Made by a program: the position numbers and the translations under genes. A DNA stretch of 64,000 nt from Azospirillum melinis (GTDB lineage Bacteria > Pseudomonadota > Alphaproteobacteria > Azospirillales > Azospirillaceae). Below, in pieces: positions 26,375 through 34,917 of this stretch; position 1 is the first letter of the stretch; each line of letters starts with the position of its first letter. The stretch spans positions 1-64,000 of the forward strand of contig NZ_WHOS01000027.1 in NCBI RefSeq assembly GCF_013340935.1, in the 5' to 3' direction. A model generated the notes under the pieces. That model was not told where the DNA came from and did no database searches. It worked only from the letters and a program-made list of their open reading frames with translations.

Positions 26375-27277
26375 ATGCTTCACCGCCGGGATCTGGTCGA
26401 TCACTTCCTCGCCTTCGCCCGCGAGATCCAGCAGCACCGTGCGGCGATCCGCGCCGGCCGCCCGGCTGCCGCTGCCGCCACAGGTTCCGGGGCGGAGGCG
26501 ACCGAAAGCCTGCCGGCCTTCCTGAACGAGGACGTGCTCGCCCTGTCGGCCATTCATGCGCCCGCCGGCTTCGCGGCCCGGTCAGGGATCGGCGGGGTGG
26601 GGGGGCCGCCGGCGCTATCCCTCGAACCCGATGCGGAGATCGTCATCCGCCGCCTCCAGGACTTTCTGGAAGCCCAGGCGGCGCAGGTCGCGCGCACCGG
26701 CACCGAACTGATGATCAGCCAGTACCGTGAGGCGCAATACGCCATGGCGGCGCTGGCCGACGACCTGTTCATCCATGACGTGGAGTGGAACGGGCGGGAG
26801 GTCTGGCGTTCCGCGCTGCTGGAGCAGGCGCTGTTCCGCACCCGGCTTGCCGGCGAGCGCGTCTTCGACCGCATGGAGGCGCTGCTGGCCAGCAACGACC
26901 GCCGGCTGTCGCAGCTCGCCGCCGTGTACCTGCTGCTGCTGGGGTTGGGCTTCAAGGGCCGTTACCGCGAGCCCGGCGGTGCCGTGCAGCTGCGCAGCAT
27001 CTCCGCCCGCCTTTTCGAATTCATCGCCGGGCGCGAGTCCGAGCTTGCCCCCGGCCTGCTGCCGGCCGGGCGCACGCTGATCCCGTCCGCCTACGCCCAC
27101 ACCATGACCGACGGGCAGATGCGCACGCTGGCGCGCGGCGTCCGCTGGCCGGTGGTGCTGGCCGCCCTGGCCGGGGCGTGGCTGGTCGTTGGTCAGGCGA
27201 TGTGGTGGGTGACGACCGCGAACCTGTCGAGTGCGGCGGACGCGGTGATGCAGGCGTCCGTTCGCGTGACGCGCTGA
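26375..27277 (+). CDS. tssL: T6SS inner-membrane protein TssL (DotU)
   Basis: The 300-residue protein has a cytoplasmic DotU domain: RDLVDHFLAFAREIQQHR, then QYREAQYAMAALADDLFIHDVEWNGREVWRSALLEQALF and LGLGFKGRY. A single C-terminal TM helix (about 255-278) follows, with only a short periplasmic end, so there is no peptidoglycan-binding extension; the separate SPOR proteins may supply that. Start ATG 26375 with GAGG ten bases upstream. It sits between tssK and tssM as usual. Confidence 0.96.
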   Translation: MLHRRDLVDHFLAFAREIQQHRAAIRAGRPAAAAATGSGAEATESLPAFLNEDVLALSAIHAPAGFAARSGIGGVGGPPALSLEPDAEIVIRRLQDFLEAQAAQVARTGTELMISQYREAQYAMAALADDLFIHDVEWNGREVWRSALLEQALFRTRLAGERVFDRMEALLASNDRRLSQLAAVYLLLLGLGFKGRYREPGGAVQLRSISARLFEFIAGRESELAPGLLPAGRTLIPSAYAHTMTDGQMRTLARGVRWPVVLAALAGAWLVVGQAMWWVTTANLSSAADAVMQASVRVTR

Positions 27278-27298
27278 GCCGGGGCGGGGAGAGGGACC

Positions 27299-30200
27299 AT
27301 GGATATTCTCGGCACCGTCCTGACGGGCATCGCGCAGAACCAGCTGTGGTTCTTCGCAGCACTTCTGCTGGTCGTCCTCGTCATCATCGCTGTCATGGCG
27401 GTGATCCTGCTGCGTGCCGGCCGTCGGCCGGCCGAGCCGCCGCCCGAGGTCAAGGCCCTGCCTGCGCCCGAGAGCGCCGATCCCGCCGGGGCGCCCGCGT
27501 CGGGAGTGCCCGCGGCGCTCCCCATCGTCGGCGGGCGCGACCTCCGCCGGCTGTTCCGCGAGGGCCTTGCCGCCTATCGCGAAACCCTGTCGCGCAACGT
27601 CTATCTGGTGCCGTGGTACCTGCGCACCGGCGTCGTGCCCGGCGACGATGGCGGCCTGTTGACCTGCGCCGAGGAGGTCCGGCCGCCGGTGGAGTCCAAG
27701 GACCGGCCCTTCGGCTTCCACTGGCGCTTTTACGACCGGGCGGTGGTGATCGACATCGACGACGCCCGCGTTGCCTGGAAGGGCGTGCTCGACCAGCTTG
27801 CCCGCCACCGCGTCATGATGCCGGCCGACGGCGTGATCCTGACCATCCCGCTGGAGGAGCTTGAGGACGTCCGCCGCGCCGCCGCGCGCGGCACCGAGCT
27901 TTATGCCCGCCTGTGGGAGATCCAGCGCACGCTTGGGCTTGCGCTGCCGGTCTATGTGGTGGTCACCGGCTGCGACGCCATTCCCGGCTTCCCGCTGCTG
28001 GCCGATGCGCTGCCCGAGCCCCTGCGCGACGGCATGCTCGGCTGGTCGTCGCCCTACGCGCTGGAGACGGTGTTCACCCCGGACGTCGTCGGCGAGGCGC
28101 TCCAGTCCGTCGCCGCCGGCATGCTGGCCCTCCAGCTCGAAGTCTTCGGCGCGGCAGCGCGGGAGGACGGGGCGCAGATCGTGGCGCTGACCGACCGGCT
28201 GACCGGGACGGAGGCGGCGCTGCGCGCCATGCTCGGCACCGCCTTCAAGCGCACCGCCTATCAGGAAACGCTGTATGTCCGCGGCCTGTATTTCGTCGGC
28301 CGGACGGCGCCGGAGACGCCGGCCGTCTTCGGCCGCGACCTGCTGAACCGCAAGATCTTCCCCGAGGCGGGGCTGCCCAAGCCGACCCGCGCCTTCGCCG
28401 CGACGCGAACCCTGCGCCGCCATGCCTGGCCGGTCGGCACCGCCGTTGCCTCTGCCGCCGCGATCCTGCTGCTGTGGATGGGCGTGCACCGGGTGAACAC
28501 GCTGTCGGACCAGCTGGTGCCGATCCTGTCGGACATCCCGGCAAACCTCCAGCAGCTTTCCGACCAGCGCGCCGCCAATCAGGCCGGCGCGCCGCTGCCG
28601 CCGACCTATGCCGATGCCGCCGCGCGGTTCGTCCAGGGCATGGCGACCCTGCCGCAGGATTTGCCCTTCAACCCGCTGCCGGCCGCCTGGATCAGCGGCG
28701 TGCCCGACGAGGTGGCCCGTGCGCTGGCGGTCGGCTATCGCCGGCTGACGCTGGCGACCATGCGCGATGTCGCCGAGGACCGGCTGCGCCGGCTGGCCCG
28801 CGATCCGCTCCGCGTCCAGATCGGTGCCAGCGAGTTCGACCGCCTGCGCGCCTTCGCCGCCGAGGTGGGCATCGCCGAAGGACTGGCCAGGGCCTACAAC
28901 ACCGTCGATTCCCGCGACGCCAACATGCCGCTCGACGAGGCGCTGGAATTCTCGCTGGGCTCCGCCGGGGCGCGCGGCTTCTCCGCAAGGCTGCAGGGCT
29001 GGAGCGTCGACGTGCCGCCGTCGGGCGGCGCCGTCCCGGCCCCCGGTCCCGGCGCGCAGCGGCCGATCGACCTGTCCGCCTATCGCGGCGACGTGACGCG
29101 CCGCTTCCGCCAGTTCGCCGACGCCTATCTGCGCGAACTCGCCATGAGCGGCCTCGCCGTGGCCCGCCTGTCGGTCGCCGCCAACGAGCTTGAACTGCTC
29201 GCCGGCGGAGCCCGCACCGGCGCCGATGCCGCGACCTCCTACGCCGAGGTGCTGGGCAGCCTGGACGAGGCCGCGCGCGGCCTGAACATGGAGCGCGGCG
29301 CCTGGATCGGCACCGATGGGCCGGTGCTGCCGCCCGAATTCGACACCCTTCTCACCCGCCTGGAGAAGTCGGAGCTGTTCGGCCCCGGCTTGCGCGCCGA
29401 CATCATGGAGTTGGCCCAGCGCCGCTATGACGAGGCCGGGTCGGGCGGAAAGTCGCTGGATTCGGTGATCGGCCGGCTGCTGGTCCAGGGGCCGGCCGGC
29501 GCCCCGCGTCTGTCGCCCACGGCCGAAAGCCTCCGCCAGACCCTCACCGTCTGGTCGGCGCGCCGCTTCATGCGCTCCGGCGAGGCGTCGGGCACGGCAG
29601 CGGCTCCGACCAACCGCGCCGGCTGGGACCGCGCGGCTCTGGAGACGATCCCGCCGCTGCTGGAGGATTACCTGCTGTTCGACGCCAAGGAGGTGCCGCA
29701 GGCCCCGCAGATCCTGCGCGCCTCGATGCGCGCCGCGGCGCAGCACCAGCTTCGCCGCGGTGTCGAACAGGTTCTTGCCCGCGCCCTGTCCGGCACGCCG
29801 GCCGGCGGGACCATCGACCGTGCCGGCGGGCTGACGCAGCTTCGGGAGTCTGCGCGCTCGCTGCGCCTCGCCTTCCCGGTGCTGGCCGAGACGATGCAGA
29901 GCTTCCGGCAGATCGGCCTCGCCACGCCGGCCGACGCCATCCGCGACATCGTCGCGCGGCAGGCCAACGCCGTGCTCGCCCAGGCCGACCGCATGCTGGA
30001 GGAGGACCAGCTCTACCGCCCCGATGCGCGGTCGCTGAACGCCTGGATCGACGGCCCGCTGGTTCCCGCCCAGCTGTTCGGCCAGCAGAGCCCGACGGCG
30101 CTGGCCCTCTATCTCGGCAACGCGCGGCAGGAAGTGATGGCGCTGACCCGCGAGGTCGCGGCTCCGGTGGTCGAAATCCTGGAGAAGCCCGTCATGGGCG

Positions 30201-31546
30201 GAGGCGCGGCCTCCGGTCTCTCGGCCAAATGGTCGCGCATCGTCGCCGAGTTCGACCGTTACGAGGGTGGCCGTCCGAACAGCACGCTGGCCGCCCTGGA
30301 GAAGTTCGTCACCACCGACGTGGCCGCCATCGACGCCACCAACTGTTGGGACAAGGCGCAGCTCGACCCGCAGGCGGGCGATTTCTTTGCCAGCCGCCTG
30401 AACGAGCTGAAGCAGTCCATCGCCGACCGCTGCCGCCTGATGGTCGACCAGCGCGTCTATCTGGGCTATGCCGAGCTTGCGACCGCCTTCAACGTCTCGC
30501 TGGCCGGCCGCTTCCCCTTCGGTCCGGTCGGAGAGAACCAGGCCGACGTCGCCATGGTGCGGGCCTTCTATGACGCCTTCGATGCCCGCCAGGGCTATGT
30601 GATCGAGGGGTTGCGCCGCTCGACCCGCCTCGGCACCGCCGGTCACGACGCCCTGCGCTTCATGGAAACGATGGCGCTGGCGAAGCCGGCGCTGACGGCC
30701 GCTACCGTCACCGACCAGTCCGGCGGACTGCTGCTCGATCCGACCTTCCGCGTCAACCGTGGCCGCGAGGCCGGCGGCACCAACATCATCGAGTGGAAGC
30801 TGTCCACCCCGGCCGGCATCATCGCCAATATCGGTGCGCGCTCGCCGTTGCGCTGGTACCCCGGCGACCGCGTCGCGCTGTCGCTGCGTTGGGCCAAGGA
30901 CGGCAAGCTGGTGCCGGTCACCGGCGTCGGTGCATCGTCCAGCGTGGACGATGCCACGCTGACCTTCGCCTATGAGGGGCCGTGGGCGCTGTTCGCGCTG
31001 GTCCGTCAGCACAATGCCGCCCAGCGCGACCGGCCTTCCAATGCCGATACGATCCTTCTGTTCGAGGCGCAGACCAAGCCCGTGTCGGCCGCCAGGGACA
31101 GCGAGGGCAGGGAGGTCGAGGACAAGGCCGGACGCGATGCGCCGGTCTCCCTCAGCCCGACTCCGCGTCCCGGCACGCCGGGTCTGCCCTCCGTGCCCGA
31201 GGCGAAACGGCCGGACACGCGGGTCTTCATGGCGCTGGGCGCCAAGCGGACAATCGTGACCGACGGCAAGCCGCCACGCGACGAGAAGGTGGCGCTGCCC
31301 GAGCTTCCGTCGTCGGCCCCGCTGCTGGCATCGGCCGGCGGCATGCCGCGGCCGGGCTACCCACCGGCCGTCCCGCCGAGCTTTTCCTCGAGTTTTCCAG
31401 CCACACCCCCGGCGGGGCTGACGGGCTTCCCCTCGGCCGGCTTCGGCGGTCAGCCGGTCAACCCGACGGACCGCGCCTTCTTCGACCTCCAGGCGCCGCC
31501 GGGCGTGCCGCCGCTGCTGCGGCCGGCCAACCAGCGCGTCTACTGA
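27299..31546 (+). CDS. tssM: T6SS inner-membrane protein TssM (IcmF)
   Basis: The 1,415-residue protein has TM1 at about 17-39 and TM2 at about 375-398. A very long periplasmic region contains IcmF/DUF1215-type segments and a beta domain near 1130-1240 (RVNRGREAGGTNIIEWKLSTPAG). The final 150 residues are a Pro/Gly-rich extension. Between the TM helices, the place where NTP-binding TssM proteins carry GxxxxGKT instead reads YLRTGVVPGDDGGLLT, without Lys, so the Walker A site is absent. TssM spans the periplasm and binds TssJ and TssL. A 1,880-codon frame on the opposite strand is an artefact of GC-rich codon use. Confidence 0.96.
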   Translation: MDILGTVLTGIAQNQLWFFAALLLVVLVIIAVMAVILLRAGRRPAEPPPEVKALPAPESADPAGAPASGVPAALPIVGGRDLRRLFREGLAAYRETLSRNVYLVPWYLRTGVVPGDDGGLLTCAEEVRPPVESKDRPFGFHWRFYDRAVVIDIDDARVAWKGVLDQLARHRVMMPADGVILTIPLEELEDVRRAAARGTELYARLWEIQRTLGLALPVYVVVTGCDAIPGFPLLADALPEPLRDGMLGWSSPYALETVFTPDVVGEALQSVAAGMLALQLEVFGAAAREDGAQIVALTDRLTGTEAALRAMLGTAFKRTAYQETLYVRGLYFVGRTAPETPAVFGRDLLNRKIFPEAGLPKPTRAFAATRTLRRHAWPVGTAVASAAAILLLWMGVHRVNTLSDQLVPILSDIPANLQQLSDQRAANQAGAPLPPTYADAAARFVQGMATLPQDLPFNPLPAAWISGVPDEVARALAVGYRRLTLATMRDVAEDRLRRLARDPLRVQIGASEFDRLRAFAAEVGIAEGLARAYNTVDSRDANMPLDEALEFSLGSAGARGFSARLQGWSVDVPPSGGAVPAPGPGAQRPIDLSAYRGDVTRRFRQFADAYLRELAMSGLAVARLSVAANELELLAGGARTGADAATSYAEVLGSLDEAARGLNMERGAWIGTDGPVLPPEFDTLLTRLEKSELFGPGLRADIMELAQRRYDEAGSGGKSLDSVIGRLLVQGPAGAPRLSPTAESLRQTLTVWSARRFMRSGEASGTAAAPTNRAGWDRAALETIPPLLEDYLLFDAKEVPQAPQILRASMRAAAQHQLRRGVEQVLARALSGTPAGGTIDRAGGLTQLRESARSLRLAFPVLAETMQSFRQIGLATPADAIRDIVARQANAVLAQADRMLEEDQLYRPDARSLNAWIDGPLVPAQLFGQQSPTALALYLGNARQEVMALTREVAAPVVEILEKPVMGGGAASGLSAKWSRIVAEFDRYEGGRPNSTLAALEKFVTTDVAAIDATNCWDKAQLDPQAGDFFASRLNELKQSIADRCRLMVDQRVYLGYAELATAFNVSLAGRFPFGPVGENQADVAMVRAFYDAFDARQGYVIEGLRRSTRLGTAGHDALRFMETMALAKPALTAATVTDQSGGLLLDPTFRVNRGREAGGTNIIEWKLSTPAGIIANIGARSPLRWYPGDRVALSLRWAKDGKLVPVTGVGASSSVDDATLTFAYEGPWALFALVRQHNAAQRDRPSNADTILLFEAQTKPVSAARDSEGREVEDKAGRDAPVSLSPTPRPGTPGLPSVPEAKRPDTRVFMALGAKRTIVTDGKPPRDEKVALPELPSSAPLLASAGGMPRPGYPPAVPPSFSSSFPATPPAGLTGFPSAGFGGQPVNPTDRAFFDLQAPPGVPPLLRPANQRVY

Positions 31547-31576
31547 CGTGTCAACGAACGGATCCCAGTCAACGCC

Positions 31577-32695
31577 ATGACCGACACGCAGACCGCCGAA
31601 CGCCCTCTCATCGACGTCGAACGGATTCTCATGCCGATCCCGGGAGATCTTCCGGCCGGCGAGGACATCCGCTACGAGCCCGAGTTCGACGCGCTGGCCG
31701 AGGCCCGGCGCATGGACGACGACACCGACAAGGGAATCTGGCAGACCGACGACGTCAAGCGGGCCGACTGGAAGGGCGTTGCGGCCGGGGCCACCGATCT
31801 GCTGGCGACCCGCTCGAAGGATCTCCAGATCGCCGTCTGGCTGGTGCAGGCGCTGGTGCAGCAGCATGGGCCGTCCGCCATCGCACCGGGCCTGTCGATG
31901 CTTGCCGGCCTTGCCGAAACATTCTGGGACGGGCTCTACCCGCGCATCGACGAGGACGGCGACATGGAGGCGCGCTTCGCGCCCCTCTCGTGGTTGGATG
32001 AACGGCTGGCCCGCGATCTGCTGGCGATGCCCATCGCGCTGCCGGAACAGGGGGCCAAGTCGGGCCTCCGGCTGCAGGACTGGCAGAACGCCCAGCGCCT
32101 GCGCAAGCTGGCCGGCCGCGATGCCCGTGCCTACAAGGCCGCCATCGCCGAAGGCGAGGTGCCGGTGGAGCGGATCGTCAAGGACGTCGAGAAGACGCCT
32201 TCGGAGTTCTACGTCGCCCAGCGTGAAAACCTGAAGGCGGCCGAGGCGGCGGCGCATGCGCTGGGCGCGGTGCTGGACCGGCTCGCCGGCCGCAACGCTC
32301 CCGCCCTCTCCCGCATCAAGCGCACGGTCGAAGAGCTGTGCCGGTTCCAGGAGGATGTCCTGCGCAAACGCGGTGTCGCCCTCGAGCCGGCGTCACCCGT
32401 GGCGGCCCCCGAAGACGCCGCTGCCGGCGACGCCGCCGCGGCCCCCGATGCCGCGGCTCGTCCGGCCAGCGCCGGCTGGACCGGCGGGCCGCGCAATCGG
32501 GAGGAGGCCTACGGAATGCTCCGGCAGATCGCCGACTATCTGGAAAAGGAGGAGCCGCACAGCCCGACCTCCTATCTGGTGCGCCGCGCGGCCTCCTGGG
32601 GGCAGCTCTCGTTGCCGGAACTCTATGCAGACCTGCTCGGCGACCGCGGCGAGGTCGGGCGGATGTTCTCCGTGCTGCGCCTGAAGGACGAGTGA
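31577..32695 (+). CDS. tssA: T6SS sheath-assembly protein TssA
   Basis: The 372-residue protein has the ImpA_N domain at its N-terminus: LMPIPGDLPAGEDIRYEPEFDALAEARR, then DWKGVAAGATDLLATRSKDLQIAVWLVQAL and GLYPRIDEDGDMEAR. The C-terminal part has an Ala/Pro linker (about 275-300) and a helical end, RNREEAYGMLRQIADYLEKEEPHSPTSYLVRRA. TssA primes and coordinates tube and sheath polymerisation. It is 30 bases after tssM and 7 bases before the second hcp-like gene. Confidence 0.96.
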   Translation: MTDTQTAERPLIDVERILMPIPGDLPAGEDIRYEPEFDALAEARRMDDDTDKGIWQTDDVKRADWKGVAAGATDLLATRSKDLQIAVWLVQALVQQHGPSAIAPGLSMLAGLAETFWDGLYPRIDEDGDMEARFAPLSWLDERLARDLLAMPIALPEQGAKSGLRLQDWQNAQRLRKLAGRDARAYKAAIAEGEVPVERIVKDVEKTPSEFYVAQRENLKAAEAAAHALGAVLDRLAGRNAPALSRIKRTVEELCRFQEDVLRKRGVALEPASPVAAPEDAAAGDAAAAPDAAARPASAGWTGGPRNREEAYGMLRQIADYLEKEEPHSPTSYLVRRAASWGQLSLPELYADLLGDRGEVGRMFSVLRLKDE

Positions 32696-32702
32696 CCCCG
32701 CG

Positions 32703-33296
32703 ATGCGCATCCTTCTCAAATATCCCGGCATTGCCGGGGATTCGCTGCTTCAGGGCTACAGCAACCTGATTTACTGCACGAAGTTCGACATGAAGACCGG
32801 CTCGAACGATGCCGGGTCCCTGGAATACGGCTCGGCGGTCGAAGACGACGACTACGACGTCTATGGCATCGCGGCGATGCACGACAATTACCGCAACGTG
32901 AAGCCGCAGGCGAAGCGGCGCACCGTCGGCATCGACAGCGTCGACCTCAGCAAGCCCATCGACATGGCCTCGCCGCTGCTGCTGAAGGCGGCGTTCGCCG
33001 ACCCGGTGCCGGGTGCCGAGGCCACGATCTACTTCCTGCGGCCGATGGACACGCAGGTGTCGGCCGAGCAGTCGGACATCAGCGGCGGCAAGATCAGCTT
33101 CGACAAGTTCCTGACCATCGTGCTGACCGATGTCCACGTCACGTCCTACACCGTCTCCGCCAGCGGCAGCGGCGACAACAGCGGCGACGAGTCGATCTCG
33201 CTGTCCTTCACCAAACTCAACATGACGTACGTCCATTTCAAGAACGGCCAGCCGCAGAACGTTCCGGCTGAAATCAAGGTGGCAAAGAAAGAATGA
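32703..33296 (+). CDS. Second Hcp-family tube protein
   Basis: The 197-residue protein begins RILLKYPGIAGDSLLQGYSNLIYCTKF and has the Hcp1/DUF796 pattern: DSVDLSKPIDMASPLLLKAAF, then ISFDKFLTIVLTDVHVTSYTVS and ISLSFTKLNMTYVHF. It is longer than the Hcp at 12179 because of insertions near residues 38-60 and 150-160 and shows little similarity to it. It could be a specialised tube subunit or an Hcp carrying a particular cargo. The start at 32703 follows tssA by 7 bases; the end overlaps the next gene (ATGA). Confidence 0.85.
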   Translation: MRILLKYPGIAGDSLLQGYSNLIYCTKFDMKTGSNDAGSLEYGSAVEDDDYDVYGIAAMHDNYRNVKPQAKRRTVGIDSVDLSKPIDMASPLLLKAAFADPVPGAEATIYFLRPMDTQVSAEQSDISGGKISFDKFLTIVLTDVHVTSYTVSASGSGDNSGDESISLSFTKLNMTYVHFKNGQPQNVPAEIKVAKKE

Positions 33297-33877
33297 CACA
33301 CGCTCATATTACTCCGGCGGAACTCCCGGCCGGCGCTCCGATCCAGGCTCCCCGTGGACCGGCGAAGCACGTCGAACATTGGCTCGAACAGGCGATGTTC
33401 CAGAGCCGCTGGCTGCTGGCGCCGCTCTATCTCGGCCTCGTTGGCGCACTCGGCATGATCGGCTGGTGCTTCGCGGTCGAGTTCGTCCACGCCTTCCCGA
33501 AGCTGGCCAGCGGCAACGAGTCCGAGGTCATCCTGGTCGTCCTGGCGCTGGTCGACCTGACCATGGTCGGCAACCTCGTGCTGATGGTGATCTTCAGCGG
33601 CTACGAGAACTTCGTCTCCAAGATCGACGTGGCCGGCCATTCGGACCGTCCGGAATGGATGGGGAAGCTCGATTTCAGCGCCCTGAAGGTGAAGCTGATC
33701 GCCTCCATCGTCGCCATCTCGTCGATCCAGGTGCTGAAGACCTTCATGCATGTCGGAACGGTGTCCGACCGCGACCTGATCTGGCTGGTGGCAATCCATT
33801 GCACCTTCGTGGTCTCGGGTCTGCTGCTCGCGCTGATGGATTACATGGTCAAGAAGAGCCACGCGCTCGAACACTAA
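33293..33877 (+). CDS. UPF0114 (YqhA-type) inner-membrane protein
   Basis: The 194-residue protein has about four hydrophobic segments. The family pattern QAMFQSRWLLAPLYLGLVGAL is followed by VDLTMVGNLVLMVIFSGYENFVSKID and LKVKLIASIVAISSIQVLKTFM. UPF0114/TIGR00645 members are of unknown function. Its start overlaps the Hcp-like stop by ATGA, so it is translationally coupled to T6SS genes, and the gene after it encodes a channel homologue. A membrane-potential or ion-related role for the pair is only a guess. Confidence 0.9.
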   Translation: MTHAHITPAELPAGAPIQAPRGPAKHVEHWLEQAMFQSRWLLAPLYLGLVGALGMIGWCFAVEFVHAFPKLASGNESEVILVVLALVDLTMVGNLVLMVIFSGYENFVSKIDVAGHSDRPEWMGKLDFSALKVKLIASIVAISSIQVLKTFMHVGTVSDRDLIWLVAIHCTFVVSGLLLALMDYMVKKSHALEH

Positions 33878-33901
33878 CCGGGCCGGAAAGGGGGACTTGA
33901 G

Positions 33902-34855
33902 ATGTTTAGGAACCTGCTGGCGCTCGCGCTTCTGCTGTTCACGGGTCTGTCCGCCATGGCGGCGGACGAAGCGCGGGCCGAGCCGCAGAAGGTGATCGTG
34001 GGGAGTTACATCAACCAGATCACCGGGCTGAACCTGAAGGAAAAGCAGGTGACGGTGGACTTCTATGTCTGGTTCCGCTGGGATGCCGACGACATCAATC
34101 CACTCGACTCCTTCGAGGTGATGAACGGCACCATCAGCTCGAAGGAGCCGACACCGCTGCGCAAGGTCAACGGCCAGAATTACATCTCGGCCCGCGTGCA
34201 TGCCGTGCTCAACCAGGCGTGGGACATCAGCCGTTTCCCGCTGGACAAGCAGTCGATCCGCATCGAGATCGAAGACAATGACCGCACCGTCGAAAATCTG
34301 GTCTATGTCGCCGACACCGAAAACACCGAGGTCAATCCGGACATCGACGTTGCCGGCTACAACGTGACGAAGTCCACGGCCGGCATCATGGAGAAGGCGT
34401 ACCGCACCAACTACGGCGACATTTCCCTGCCGAAGGCGCACGAGTCGCGCTTCTCGCGCTTCGTGCAGGAGGTGCAGATCGACAGGCCGAACACGATCTA
34501 TTATTTCAAGACCTTCTCGACGATCTTCATCTCGTGCCTGGTCGCCTTCCTGGCCTTCCTGGTCAAGCCGATCGACCTCGACCCCCGCTTCGGTCTCGGC
34601 ATCGGTGCGCTGTTCGCGGTGGTGGCCAGCTACTTCATCGTCGCCGGCGAGCTTCCGCACAGCACGGGCTTCACGCTGTCCGACAAGATCAACATGGCGT
34701 CGATGGGGCTGATCTTCCTCAGCCTGCTGCAGAGTTCGGTGTCGCTGATGATCTACGAGCGCGACGCGGCGAAGGCCGTCAGGCTCGACCGCATCTCGGT
34801 CATCGTCTTCCCGATCGCCTACGTGATTCTCTGCGCCTGGATCACGGTGGGGTAA
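33902..34855 (+). CDS. Bacterial pentameric ligand-gated ion channel homologue (Cys-loop superfamily)
   Basis: The 317-residue protein has a signal peptide (about 1-26). An all-beta extracellular domain shows the superfamily markers FYVWFRWDADD (residues 54-64) and the invariant-type FPLD loop at 112-115, followed by KQSIRIEIED. Four TM helices lie at about 198-221, 229-248, 260-284 and 297-314, giving the exact layout and length of GLIC/ELIC-type channels. As in other bacterial members, the disulphide of the Cys loop is absent. Such channels conduct ions in response to protons or small ligands; here the ligand is unknown. It is 24 bases after the UPF0114 gene at the end of the T6SS operon, with a convergent terminator behind it. 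Confidence 0.88.
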   Translation: MFRNLLALALLLFTGLSAMAADEARAEPQKVIVGSYINQITGLNLKEKQVTVDFYVWFRWDADDINPLDSFEVMNGTISSKEPTPLRKVNGQNYISARVHAVLNQAWDISRFPLDKQSIRIEIEDNDRTVENLVYVADTENTEVNPDIDVAGYNVTKSTAGIMEKAYRTNYGDISLPKAHESRFSRFVQEVQIDRPNTIYYFKTFSTIFISCLVAFLAFLVKPIDLDPRFGLGIGALFAVVASYFIVAGELPHSTGFTLSDKINMASMGLIFLSLLQSSVSLMIYERDAAKAVRLDRISVIVFPIAYVILCAWITVG

Positions 34856-34886
34856 GGCCCCCGCCGCTCAAGGCAGGCGGCGGGCG

Positions 34887-34913
34887 GGGAGGCCGCAATG
34901 GGGCGGGCCTCCC
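34887..34913. terminator. Bidirectional terminator-like inverted repeat between convergent genes
   Basis: gggaggcc / ggcctccc, a perfect 8-bp stem with an 11-nt loop, sits between the channel gene (stop 34855) and the minus-strand gene (stop 34918). A further ccgccgc/gcggcgg pair lies just before it. No T tract is present on either strand. Confidence 0.55.
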
Positions 34914-34917
34914 TCCA

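Noticed and set aside
26615..32257. 1,880-codon open frame on the minus strand opposite tssL/tssM/tssA
   Set aside because: It is antisense to well-supported T6SS genes, is composed of Arg/Gly/Gln/His-rich sequence without domains, and results from GC-rich third positions removing stops.
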